From positions 1,736,001 through 1,800,000 of the forward strand of contig NC_089449.1 in NCBI RefSeq assembly GCF_026210795.1: a stretch of 64,000 bases of DNA, written 5' to 3'. Under the pieces are notes generated by a model. It was not told the origin of the DNA, searched no databases, and saw only the letters and a program-made list of their open reading frames with translations. The translations under genes and the position numbers were made by a program. Within the stretch, counting starts at the first letter, position 1; each line of letters begins with the position of its first letter. Origin of the DNA: Rhizophagus irregularis. Taxonomy: Eukaryota > Glomeromycota > Glomeromycetes > Glomerales > Glomeraceae. Positions 10,175 to 21,198 of this stretch are shown here, piece after piece.

Positions 10175-12187
10175 TTCACATTGGATTGCGTCTTCGGTTG
10201 ATGACTTGCTTTCTGATTTTACTGCATGCCAAGGTTGTGCCTCTGCTCTGCCGCGGTCCTCTACCTCTCCCAAGACATTGCTTAAACGACGTCCTTCCCG
10301 AAGCGTTTCTCCCATGCTGCCTCTAATCGTTTCGATCCGTTATCCGACGAAACCTCGTACTTATATACATGCGGATACTCGCTCAGTTTCACTTTCTGCC
10401 TCGTTAGGCTATGCCAAATCTCTTTCACTATTTCATCTTTTTGCTCCGGATCGTTTACCTTCTATGAATGAACAAGTGCCTAGGATTTCCGATATCCAAC
10501 TTCCTTCTTCGTGTCTACACTTTATATTGATCGGTTCCTTCCTTCCTCCTTCCAGTCATCCGGTATCCTCGATGGCTTATGCATGGACTGCTTTAGATCC
10601 TGATGGATTTATTTTGGAATCCCACTATAATAATATTTCTTCTATTTTCCCTTCTGCTTTACGCTCAGAAATCTTTGCTTTATTGCATGGATTGGACTCC
10701 CTCCCTCGGAATTCAAAGATCACTGTTGCCACTGATTGTGCTCAATTACTTTCTTTATGGTCTTTGTATGTGGATGCTCCTTTTATTCCTAAATTGCTTA
10801 AAGAGCCTAACCACTTTCTGTGGTCCTTCATACGTGCTATCAAGTCACTAAAGAATTTGGATGTTACCTGTCAAGCGTTCCTGCTCACGTCGACGACCCT
10901 TGAACAATCATGTGGATGCATTAGCTAAAGCTGCTCATACGGACTCACATCTTTCCTCTCGTCCATCATTGAAATTGCTGGCTCCTTGCATTTTACACTT
11001 TAATTCCTTACCTGTGGATATGAATATCCGGAAATTTATTAGAGATATTTTTGACGCTAAAAGTCTTTTAACTCTTGCTATTTTACTAAGATTCCATTCC
11101 TCTTCTTCAACTTCTGATATTGATTGGGCTTGTACCAAATTTTGTCTCAATAACAACAAGCAATTTGTCTCTCATCGAAATGGCTGTTCTGAGTTTTGTG
11201 GTTTTCGTATGAAACTACTATTGGATATGCTTCTGACGCTTACGACTCTTCAGAGACGTAAGTCTCACCTTTATAATCCGAGTTGGCTTTGTCCTCGATG
11301 TAACTCTTCTCCTGAGACTTTAGACCATTTGTGGACTTGTCCTTATATTTTACTGGAATTTAGCCCTTTAAACACTTTTAAAATACTTTTGTCGGCTCTT
11401 CGCACAAATTGTCTTGACAAATTTATTTCCACGTCATCTTTATCACCTTTACCGGACTCTTTTGTTGCTGATTTTACAACTCTTGATTGTTGGGATTGTG
11501 ACCCTCCTTCATTTTCTTGCCTGAGACTCGCACGAGGACTTATACCGATATCCCTTACAGAATTTCTTGGAAATTATTTTTCACCATTTACCATATGGTC
11601 AATTTTCGATACACCTTTGCACGACTTTCATTTTGACCTTTATGTTCAAATTTGGTTGTGCTGTTCCATTTTCTTTCATCACTGGGAATCAGCTCAAGGC
11701 ATTACAAAAAAAATGAAATCGTCAGCGTTTAGGCCTTCTTCTATTCTTTGTCCTTCCTCTAACATTCCTCTTGACTCTTCGACACCTTCCCTGGCGACAG
11801 TTTCCTTGGATTCCTGGGTTTCTTGGGTTTCCTCTTATATAATCCGTGGGGGATCTTGGATTTCGCATTTGGATTTTTGGCGCCGCTTAACAGTTCAGCC
11901 TCTACTTAGGATTTCCTTTTGGTAACGGATCAGATCTTAGGATACGCTGGATAGTTGACTCACACTGGCCTTCGGGTAAAGATGGGGTATGCGTTTCTGT
12001 AATAGTTTAGTTTTTCTTTACTTAATTTTATTTTGTTTAGATTTCTTTACTTGTATGAATCGTGAAGCTAGTTCTTTTTATTTTTTGTTTTTGTTTAATT
12101 TTCTATATTCTGTAATATTGTTCGATTTGACTCTTGTACTTTTCGTTTAAAATTTAAAATAAAAGATAAAGTCAAAAGACTGTTTGC
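10175..12187 (+). pseudogene. 5'-truncated LINE copy (RNase H and C-terminal zinc motif)
   Basis: Flanked by a perfect 17-bp target duplication TTATAATCACCAAATAT (10158-10174 and 12188-12204) splitting element copy A, the hallmark of target-primed insertion with 5' truncation. It encodes the C-terminal third of the LINE ORF2 in two frames (10206-10928, then 10861-11925). These contain RNase H motifs AYAWTALDPDG, LRSEIFALLHGLD, TDCAQLLSLW and VDALAKAAH, followed by the zinc motif LCPRCN, DHLWTC. A frameshift near 10870-10920 and stops make it non-functional. Its 3' end AAGTCAAAAGACTGTTTG matches the 3' ends of LINE1 and LINE2, fixing the family terminus. It is clearly diverged from those two copies. 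Confidence 0.9.
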
Positions 12188-12245
12188 TTATAATCACCAA
12201 ATATGGACTGTCCCAAATGTGTGACTATAAAGAGAGTTGACTGTA

Positions 12246-12935
12246 TATTATATTTAAAGAGAATATTTATAGCAAATATTTAAAATACTTTTTGAGTTGA
12301 AATATTCAACAGTATTATTAAATTTATTATATTACATAATACAAATCTATATCAAGTCTAGTGTTCCGCACGAATCAAATTTCTCCTTTGACCTCCAAAA
12401 ATTATTATCTCAAGATCTAGTGATCTAATTTTGATGATCTTTTTTTTAATTGATAGGTCTCGTTATTCTGATCAAAATAAAAAAAGATTGATGAAATCGG
12501 ACTACTAGATCAAAATTTATTCGCAAAATACGGTTTTATTATTCAGGAGCAATCAGAGTCACACCATGTCACGAATCGATTCGTGCAGAACACTAATATC
12601 AACTTTTAATTTTTTAATAAATAAAGTTGAATTAAAAGTACAAAAATTCCATTATAAGTTATAAAAATAGTATAAACCTATTATTGAAATTTCAAATGTA
12701 TATGTAATAATTTTTAAGTCTATTGAGAGAGTGAGAGAGAAAGAAAGAGAGGACGATCAACTTAAAACTTATTACTTCACATATAAAGTCAAATATGACA
12801 ATAATTATCTGAAAGTTTTTTTTATAAAATTTATTTTTATCAAGGCATAGTTGAAAGATTAATTATTTGTTCTTTAAAATTTATTCTTAAATTTTGTAAG
12901 CGTCTAATAAGAAATTTTAATTTAGATAGACAATA
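12246..12935. other. AT-rich DNA between element copies A and B
   Basis: Contains a possible tail of the decayed MULE fragment near 12297 and the MITE at 12360-12595. A short GA-rich run (GAGAGAGTGAGAGAGAAAGA, near 12726) is present. No gene is supported. Confidence 0.5.
12360..12595. repeat. MITE with TAGTGTTC termini
   Basis: Terminal inverted repeats TAGTGTTCCGCACGAATC (left) and TAGTGTTCTGCACGAATC (right, reverse complement) differ at one position in 18. The 236-bp element has no ORF. The TAGTG-type ends resemble hAT-related MITEs, but I could not find a clean 8-bp target duplication. Confidence 0.7.
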
Positions 12936-13747
12936 CAGTCAACTCCCTCTATAGTCACTCCTGTTATAGTCACATTCTACTATATAGTCACACCAGTTGA
13001 ATGTTCAAAACACTTTATTATTAAAATCTATCCTATATAGTCACAATCTATCTATAGTCACTATCACACCTATCCTCAAAAATCTTATATTAAAAAGAAC
13101 CGTTTATAATCACAGTTATATAAAGAATATATTAAATAACTTGGCATCTAATAATCGTACAAAGATGTATCATAGCTTGTTAGAATCGTCTCACTGAGAC
13201 GAATTGAATGGTGGTAGTTTTATCCTTTTCCGATCACTGGCTGACGAGTTATTCAACAAAATGTTAAACATCAGCATTATAATATTTCTTGATTTACGTT
13301 TACTGCGCCATTTAACATTTTGCTAGATTTCTCGGTACCTAGTGATTGTAAAAAGACGATTTATAGCTCGTTGGAATCGCCTCATCGAGACGAATCGAAT
13401 GGTAGTAAGATCGTCTTTCTAGGATCAATATTGGCAGAGTTATTACACAAAAACCATTAATATTTTTTAATTCAGAAATTAATCTAGTGATTGGATTTCG
13501 ACGCATTTTATACCATTAGAACCGTCTCATCAAGACGAATCGAATGGCGGTAAGATCATCTCTCTACAATTAATACTGGCGAAGTTACGATATAATAAAG
13601 TTTTAAGTATAATTCTGGCTAAAATTATGTTAATTTTTGGCCGGAATTATGATATACAAATATAAGAAATTTTTTATATAGTCACATCTCTTTATAATCA
13701 CCAAATATGGACTGTCCCAAATGTGTGACTATAAAGAGAGTTGACTG
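12936..13747 (+). mobile_element. Non-autonomous TA-flanked DNA element, copy B (uninterrupted reference copy)
   Basis: TA flanks at 12934-12935 and 13748-13749 and ~25-bp terminal inverted repeats (CAGTCAACTCCCTCTATAGT and its partner). About 812 bp, with no coding region conserved by function. Inside are repeats of a palindromic motif around CGTCTCATCGAGACGAATCG, each followed by GAATGG. This copy shows the target sequence TAGTTTTATCCTTTTC (near 13215-13230) uninterrupted, and likewise the LINE target TTATAATCACCAAATAT. Confidence 0.85.
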
Positions 13748-14176
13748 TATTACCATTGAATATAATGAAAAATTTTTGAAGATAATTATATACATTTATA
13801 AAAATTTATTAAATGAAGTTGATCTATTGCAAATTGTTGAAATATGGCTAGTAAATAAATAATGAGCTTTTTTATATATCATTTAATTCTTTAATGATTA
13901 CTAGAGGTGCACCTTAATGACGCGACGTAACCTTAGTAAGTTTCACGTCATGTACGTATAACGCATATAACTCAAGAAGTAAATTTGACGTAACGACGTA
14001 CGCCATAACTTAAGACGCATACCATATTGCAACTTAAAATATAATAAATTGCCAAATTTGACATATGATTTATGAGTTTATTCAATAAATTTGAATTTAA
14101 TACAACAAATTAATAACTAACAAATTAGTTTTCTAAAATTTGGTTAACTAAATCAATAGGACTAAAATCCATATTT

Positions 14177-16527
14177 CTATCTATATTGATTTCTATCTAT
14201 ATTGATTTCTTCATTAGTATTATTATCCACATTTTCTGCATTTTCAAAGATTGGTTGTGTAAAATCAATAATGTCCTCCAATATTAAAGTAGTACGTTCT
14301 TGTGTACCTTCTCTTTCCTGATTTTCCTCTAATAGTAGATAATTAGTATCATTATCATTATCATCTAAAGCAATAATTTCGCAACTGCAGAGGTATTGGC
14401 AACTTCTCTTAATTCTGTTTCATCCAAATGTTTTCCATAATATGATAATTCATTTTTAATGCTTGCTAAGTAATAAGAACGAATTTTAGAAATACCTTCG
14501 AGCTTTTGAACATCAAGCCTTGTGCGTCTATCTCCAATAATCCATTTAAGTACAGAAAAATTTCGTTCACATCCTGCTTGTGAAACAGCAATACAAAATA
14601 AACGAAGTGCAAGATCTCGTAAATAATATGGTTTACTTCTTATAGAACTCCACCATAATTCGGGTGTATCCATATTTTTATCATAAGATAAATCATAAGG
14701 TTTAAGTTTTTGATCATATTTTCGGAATTGAGTAGAAGTTCTCTTACATTCTTGTTCAGAATATCCTAAATTTTGCCAGAGAGTTGTGGCAGTTATTGCT
14801 GCATTTCTAAATCCTTCATCATTAAGTCCTAGACCTAAAAAATCAAAATAATTTTTAGCAATAATGATTTTAATAATTAACTGAAAAATAGTAAATACCT
14901 CGATAATAAGGGTGAAGAAAATAACATAATAAGTAAGCAGGATGCTGAAATTCAAGATAACGATGATTAAAAATCTGAATTGCTGAAGCTTTAAAGGGAT
15001 TTGATGAAGGGAGACGAAATATAGCAATTGCTAATTTGATCATTTGCACGAAACAATCAGCTAAAGAAGCTGATTTTGCTGCAAGGATATTAATGCATTC
15101 CTTGATGGGAGCCCAAATTGAACGAATATGATGACAATTTGTAAAAAATTCTTCATCTTGAATTAAGAGATAAACGTTTGAATTTGTAACAATACCATTA
15201 TGTTCTAATAAAATCTATAGTATTTAATTGTTAGAATTATTATATAAAATAAAGAATATTAATAAACAATCAAAAAAATTATCTCACCCAGTCAAAAACA
15301 GGACGCGCACATAAAATTGAATCTGCTGTCATATACAATGAACCCCATCTAGTCTTACACCATATTTGTAATCTCTCAATATTAATCTTCATATCTTTTA
15401 AACCTTAAGCTAAAATTGCAGAACCTTGATGTGAATTATTAAAAAACCCTGTAATCATCCCACAATTTGAGATAAATTTCTTTATATCATTAAGTTTTAC
15501 TAAATCAGCTGCTATCAAGTTAATAGCATGAGCTGCATATCGTATATCCCAAATATGACCATATTTTTCTTCTATTATTCTTCTAGCAACTCGACAATTG
15601 GAAGCATTGTCGGTGACAACAGCTGTAAATTTGTCTAAACCAATTTTCTCTACAATATCTGATATTTCTGAAGCAAGAAATTCTCCTGTATGTGATTCCA
15701 TAGAATAATTGCGTAAAGCAACTAAATATTCTTTTCTATCGGAAGTTGTTATGACATAATTGTAAAGTGATTCATTTCGTTTGGATGTCCAACCATCCAA
15801 TGCTAATTATAAAATAAATGATGAGAATTAATAAATTAAAATAACTAATTAATAATTAACATAATTTAAAAATTAAAATTTCTTACTTAAAGTTAAACTA
15901 TCTGCTATCTCCAATTCAGATGTAACCTTTTTATTAACACGCGAAATTTCTTCATTTAAAAGTCTACCAGACAAAGTAGTTCGAGATGGAGGGATATATG
16001 CTGGATTTAAATTTTTGAATAAATCCAAAACAAAGGGAAAGGGATTCTCAACAACTTCAAAAGGAATCCTGCCATCATATCGCCTTTAATAAAGAACAAT
16101 CAATACGGTTATTTATTTCAGGAGGAAGTGGCTCATCTGAACTAAAATGGTTTACAATTTTGGTTTGTTTGTACTGAGGCTTTGGAATTTGGGTTTGATC
16201 TTGTGAAAAATGCATCTTTCAGGTGTAATTCACCGTATTTTCAGCAAGTTTATCACGCCAATATTTGCTAATATCTTCAGGACATGCCAAACATTCATTT
16301 GCCAAGTGAGCTTTTAAAGCTACTGGCCTTCCCCTTGACCACTCCTTTTTGCAATGATAACACGTAGCTTTATAATGACCTGGATTTAATTCTTCTCCTT
16401 GAGTAAAATATTGCCATACTTCATCAAATTTTGGGCCTCCTTTATTAGCTTTCTTTCGTGAAAGAGGAGTTTTGGATAAAGTGTCATTACTGCGTTTTTG
16501 TAAATCAGTTCTAGCTGTTTCTGTCAT
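14177..16527 (-). pseudogene. hAT transposase, left copy (BED finger, RNase-H-like core, dimerisation domain)
   Basis: Starts at ATG 16525-16527. A BED-type zinc finger comes first (KFDEVWQYF, then CYHC, then HLANEC, with the Cys/Cys/His/Cys set intact). The catalytic-core region follows, with LDGWTSKRNE and TAVVTDNASNC (15405-15800). The C-terminal hAT dimerisation block lies in 14365-15027 (ELWWSSIRS, SQAGCERNFSVLKWI, RRTRL). Short introns separate the parts, e.g. near 15808-15885 and 15215-15290. In-frame stops (TGA after NTVNYT near 16219 and TAA after GSAILA near 15405) plus frameshifts make it non-functional. Both stops are shared by the right copy, so the ancestor was already dead and was moved in trans. 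Most similar in type to DUF659/BED hAT transposases. Confidence 0.88.
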
Positions 16528-16889
16528 AATGAGTTGTAGGTCGTGACACGTAAAACAAAAGAAAGAAGTAAATTTCACGTTTATCGAATTTATTATGATT
16601 TATTATAAAAATAGAATCAGCATAACGCATTGTACTCCACAAGCATGCATTTAAAAAAATTTTTTAATAAAAAAGTATTTTTCGCAGAGATAAGATACAA
16701 TTTATTATCAAGTTACGTCAAATACAATGCGTCATACGTCACACTTTGCGTCAAATGTCATTAATTACGGCATTAGCTAGCATTATGTCAAACGTCACGA
16801 GTTGTAACATGCGTTATCCAGACGCATGTCATATAATACTACGTACGCAATGTTATAACCCATAAGGGGAGGGATAATTGTTACCTCTA

Positions 16890-16897
16890 GAAAAATA
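16890..16897. repeat. Octamer GAAAAATA abutting an inner hAT terminus
   Basis: The octamer directly follows the inner 5' terminus (TTACCTCTA ending 16889). Its reverse complement TATTTTTC directly follows the inner 3' terminus (19669-19676) and is present at its native place in the left copy (16676-16683). Eight bases is the hAT target-duplication length; here the duplicate is inverted rather than direct. Confidence 0.9.
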
Positions 16898-17045
16898 CTT
16901 TTTTATTAAAAAATTTTTTAAATGCATGCTTGTGGAGTACAATGCGTTATGCTGATCCTATTTTTATAATAAATCATAATAAATTCGATAAACGTGAAAT
17001 TTACTTCTTTCTTTTTGTTTTACGTGTCACGACCTACAACTCATT

Positions 17046-19380
17046 ATGACAGAAACAGCTAGAACTGATTTACAAAAACGCAGTAATGACACTTTATCCA
17101 AAACTCCTCTTTCACGAAAGAAAGCTAATAAAGGAGGCCCAAAATTTGATGAAGTATGGCAATATTTTATCTCGGATAAGAATTAAATCCAGGTCATTAT
17201 AAAAGCTACGTGTTATCATTGCAAAAAGAATGTCATGAAGGCCAGTAGCTTTAAAAGCTCACTTGGCAAATGAATGTTTGGCATGTCCCGAAGATATTAG
17301 CAAATATTGGCGTGATAAACTTGCTGAAAATACGGTGAATTACACCTGAAAGATGCATTTTTCACAAGATCAAACCCAAATTCCAAAGCCTCAGCACAAA
17401 CAAACCAAAATTGTAAACCATTTTAGTTCAGATGACCACTTCCTCCTGAAATAAATAACCGTATTGATTGTTCTTTATTAAAGGCATGGGTGATGGCAGG
17501 GATTCCTTTTGAAGTTGTTCGGGAATCCCTTTCGTTTTGGATTTATTCAAAAATTTAAATCCAGCATATATCCCTCCATCTCGAACTACTTTGTCTGGTA
17601 GACTTTTAAATGAAGAAATTTCGCGTGTTAATAAAAAGGTTACATCTGAATTGGAGATAGCAGATAGTTTAACTTTAAGTAAGAAATTTTAATTTTTAAA
17701 TTATGTTAATTATTAATTAGTTATTTTAATTTATTAATTCTCATCATTTATTTTATAATTAGCATTGGATGGTTGGACATCCAAACGAAATGAATCACTT
17801 TACAATTATGTCATAACAACTTCCGATAGAAAAGAATATTTAGTTGCTTTACGCAATTATTCTATGGAATCACATACGGAGAATTTCTTCACTTCGAAAT
17901 ATCAGATATTGTAGAGAAAATTGGTTTAGACAAATTTACAGCTGTTGTCACTGACAATGCTTCCAATTGTCGAGTTGCTAGAAGAATAATAGAAGAAAAA
18001 TATGGTCGTATTTGGGATATACGATATGCAGCTCGTACTATTAACTTGATAGCAGCTGATTTAGTAAAACTTAATGATATAAAGAAATTTATCTCAAATT
18101 GTGGGATGATTACAGGGTTTTTTAATAATTCACATCAAGGTTCTGCAATTTTAGCTTAAGGTTTAAAAGATATGAAGATTAATATTGAGAGATTACAAAT
18201 ATGGTGTAAGACTAGATGGGTTTCATTGTATATGACAGCAGATTCAATTTTATGTGCGCGTCCTGTTTTTGACTGGGTGAGATAATTTTTTTGATTGTTT
18301 ATTAATATTCTTTATTTTATATAATAATTCTAACAATTAAATACTATAGATTTTATTAGAACATAATGGTATTGTTACAAATTCAAACGTTTATCTCTTA
18401 ATTCAAGATGAAGAATTTTTTACAAATTGTCATCATATTCGTTCAATTTGGGCTCCCATCAAGGAATGCATTAATATCCTTGAAGCAAAATCAGCTTCTT
18501 TAGCTGATTGTTTCGTGCAAATGATCAAATTAGCAATTGCTATATTTCGTCTCCCTTCATCAAATCCCTTTAAAGCTTCAGCAATTCAGATTTTTAATCA
18601 TCGTTATCTTGAATTTCAGCATCCTGCTTACTTATTATGTTATTTTCTTCACCCTTATTATCGAGGTATTTACTATTTTTCAGTTAATTATTAAAATCAT
18701 TATTGCTAAAAATTATTTTGATTTTTTAGGTCTAGGACTTAATGATGAAGGATTTAGAAATGCAGCAATAACTGCCACAACTCTCTGGCAAAATTTAGGA
18801 TATTCTGAACAAGAATGTAGAGAACTTCTTACTCAATTCCGAAAATATGATCAAAAACTTAAACCTTATGATTTATCTTATGATAAAAATATGGATACAC
18901 CCGAATTATGGTGGAGCTCTATAAGAAGTAAAGCCATATTATTTATGAGATCTTGCACTTCGTTTATTTTGTATTGCTGTTTCACAAGCAGGATGTGAAC
19001 GAAATTTTTCTGTACTTAAATGGATTATTGGAGATAGACGCACAAGGCTTGATGTTCAAAAGCTCGAAGGTATTTCTAAAATTCGTTCTTATTACTTAGC
19101 AAGCATTAAAAATGAATTATCATATTATGGAAAACATTTGGATGAAACAGAATTAAGAGAAGTTGCCAATACCTCTGCAGTTGGTGAAATTATTGCTTTA
19201 GATGATAATGATAATGATACTAATTATCTACTATTAGAGGAAAATCAGGAAAGAGAAGGTACACAAGAACGTACTACTTTAATATTGGAGGACATTATTG
19301 ATTTTACACAACCAATCTTTGAAAATGCAGAAAATGTGGATAATAATCTAATGAAGAAATCAATATAGATAGAAATCAAT
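17046..19380 (+). pseudogene. hAT transposase, right (inverted) copy
   Basis: Same gene as the left copy, in opposite orientation, from ATG 17046. It keeps the shared TGA (after NTVNYT, near 17348) and TAA (after GSAILA, near 18157). It adds its own damage: the BED finger is scrambled around 17170-17245 and small indels occur near 17490-17530 and 18935. The dimerisation block survives in pieces (18537-18998, then SQAGCERNFSVLK in another frame near 18985, and 19138-19368). The C-terminal tail EVANTSAVGEIIALDDNDND with the acidic run is better preserved here than on the left. Confidence 0.87.
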
Positions 19381-19889
19381 ATAGATAGAAATATGGATTT
19401 TAGTCCTATTGATTTAGTTAACCAAATTTTAGAAAACTAATTTGTTAGTTATTAATTTGTTGTATTAAATTCAAATTTATTGAATAAACTCATAAATCAT
19501 ATGTCAAATTTGGCAATTTATTATATTTTAAGTTACGGCAATATGGTATGCGTCTTAAGTTATGGCATACGTCATTACGTCAAATTTACTCGAGCTTACA
19601 TGCATTATACGTTTCCTACGACGCGACTTAACTTGCGTTACGTCACGTACAGTAAAACTGCACCTCTATATTTTTCGCAGAGATAAGATACAATTTATTA
19701 TCAAGTTACGTCAAATACAATGCGTCGTATGCGCCTTTGCGTCGATGTCATTAATTACGGCGTTGGCGGTACCGCCGTTATGTCAGCCGATAAGCAGGTT
19801 GTAACGTGCGTTATCCGACGCATGTCATATGACGCGTAACTGCAATTATAACCAGTAGGGAGGGATAAGGCTGCACCTCTAATGATTAC

Positions 19890-20404
19890 ATATTCTTATG
19901 CATTTGTCTCATGATTATTAATTTTAGAATTTTATATTAGCATTTTTTCAGTTATAAAATACACAAATAAAGTTCAATTTTCAGTAAAAATAATCAACAA
20001 TCATTAGTATAATGAAGATTAATTTAATGAATCTAACTATATTTCAGATTTTATTACAATATGTTAAACTACAATTAATTCAAATAAAATAACAATTAAT
20101 AACCTAAAATTACAATCAATTGAAAAGTTAAATATCATTAAGCAATTTTGTGATGAAAAAACTTTTCTAAGCTACTTTAGAATTTTGCAAATCAAAATAA
20201 CAATATACAATTAAACTTTTATATAATAATATATTGAAATATATATAATTTTTAGAAAATATTATTATATCAAAATTATACTGATATTTATATATCCTCA
20301 TATATAGTGAAAAAATCAAATTTTATTAGTATATCAAATTTTTAACAATATATTAATATATCAAATATTAGTATATCAAAATTAGACTATATAAAAGAGA
20401 TGAG
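19890..20404. other. AT-rich intergenic DNA
   Basis: No coding pattern. TATATCAAA-like words recur near 20265-20390, but I cannot define an element. Confidence 0.5.
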
Positions 20405-20955
20405 TTTATGTAAAAAAATAGTTGATACTTGATACTGCATTAAAAATTAATGCATATAATGAATTATATAAAATATTAACATCAGATACCTGATATGTAT
20501 AAGATATGTGTAAATATACATATCATTTACATATCATTTACATATTATATATATATTAAATACTGATATATATATAATATATATATTTACACATATCTTA
20601 TATATATTAGATATCCAATTTTCTGCATTTTTACTACATATATTTGGATATATATAAGGTTGCTTGTCTAAACCTCTTCAAAATCCTACGATTAGTTTCG
20701 TCAAAATTTTACTATAGATTTATTATAGTTTCGGCAGAGTTTTGGCAGTTTCGGCATTTATAATAAGTTTCGGCAGTTTCGCCTTTCTCCAAAGTTTCGC
20801 CAGTTTTTTAATATAACTTTAATATAGTTTCAGCAGAATTTTGCTTTTCGGCAAAACGCCATCTTGCCTAAACCCCTAGGTTTTGGCAAGCAACCTTAGA
20901 TATATATCTGATACATATCTGCTACTGATAAATTAGTTTTTGACCAGTAAAAGTA
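20405..20955. repeat. Degenerate copy of the GATATGTG hairpin family, split by a MITE
   Basis: Repeated words such as GATATGTGTAAATATA and TTACATATCATTTACATAT, TTTTCTGCATTTTTACTACA and the end TTAGTTTTTGACCAGT match the much cleaner palindrome at 41181-41459. The copy is mutated and interrupted by the MITE at 20655-20898. Confidence 0.65.
20655..20898. mobile_element. hAT-type MITE with 8-bp target duplication
   Basis: Termini TAAGGTTGCTTGTCTAAACC and GGTTTTGGCAAGCAACCTTA form inverted repeats. Perfect 8-bp direct repeats GATATATA flank it (20647-20654 and 20899-20906). The interior carries scattered TTTCGGCAGTTTCG-like repeats and no ORF. Related elements are at 43469-43955 and, decayed, near 37130-37295. 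Confidence 0.85.
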
Positions 20956-21013
20956 ATTCAGAAATATTGAATAATTATAAATCAAGACAATGTAGAAATT
21001 GTAAAGAGTATGG

Positions 21014-21190
21014 TATACATGCCACCCAAATTATTTTGGACTACCATAATTATAAGTAAAATCCCAAATTCAATTATGGCATCCCAAATTATTTTGGCAC
21101 TTTACATAGTAAATTATATATAAACTGAATGAATTATAGCATCCCAAATTATAATTATGGCATCCCAAAATAATTTGGGCAGCATGTATA
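21014..21190. mobile_element. Small MITE with 8-bp target duplication
   Basis: Inverted termini TATACATGCCACCCAAATTA and TATACATGCTGCCCAAATTA, with perfect 8-bp direct repeats GAGTATGG (21006-21013 and 21191-21198). Interior copies of GCATCCCAAATTAT repeat three or four times. No ORF. Confidence 0.85.
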
Positions 21191-21198
21191 GAGTATGG

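Larger units (their letters stand above)
8256..12243 (+). mobile_element. Non-autonomous TA-flanked DNA element, copy A, carrying two nested insertions
   Basis: Bounded by TA dinucleotides and ~25-bp terminal inverted repeats: left AGTCAACTCCCTCTATAGTC and right, in reverse complement, CAGTCAACTCTCTTTATAGT. It has the same left part, palindromic repeats and right part as the uninterrupted ~812-bp copy B, but is enlarged to ~4 kb by an X element (8552-9532) and a truncated LINE (10175-12187). The TA flanks and termini suggest a Tc1/mariner/pogo-type non-autonomous element. No transposase is encoded. It sits in a dead MULE fragment, so the MULE is older. Confidence 0.85.
13902..19881. mobile_element. 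Composite hAT element: inverted duplication bounded by one target-site duplication
   Basis: The outer ends are TAGAGGTGCA (13902) and TGCACCTCTA (ending 19881), flanked by the perfect 8-bp direct repeat ATGATTAC (13894-13901 and 19882-19889), a hAT-type signature. Inside, a full minus-oriented copy (13902-16889) is followed by an inverted copy body (16890-19668) ending in its own TGCACCTCTA, then by a second 5' terminal segment (19669-19881) in minus orientation. The octamer GAAAAATA abuts the inner terminus at 16890-16897. Its reverse complement TATTTTTC abuts the other inner terminus at 19669-19676 and also occurs natively at 16676-16683. The arms are ~2.78 kb with a 206-bp spacer. Subterminal regions are dense in ACGT-containing motifs such as GACGTAAC, likely transposase-binding sites. 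Confidence 0.92.

Noticed and set aside
10206-10928. A host RNase H gene
   Set aside because: It is collinear with the LINE ORF2 C-terminus, followed by the LINE zinc motif and LINE 3' end, and flanked by a 17-bp target duplication.
12997-13197. A 66-residue ORF (starting MNVQNTLLLKS) repeated in element copies B, C and D
   Set aside because: It is conserved only because the DNA element is conserved. It spans a terminal region and a palindrome, is broken in copy A and has no recognisable domain.
13902-19881. Two independent hAT insertions in opposite orientation
   Set aside because: Independent insertions would each have direct 8-bp duplications and complete ends. The inner octamers are inverted, and the right copy's 5' segment is detached at 19669-19881.
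13902-19881. Simple homologous inversion of one of two tandem hAT copies
   Set aside because: Recombination would not place breakpoints exactly at terminus ends with an 8-bp inverted duplicate; transposase cutting explains both.
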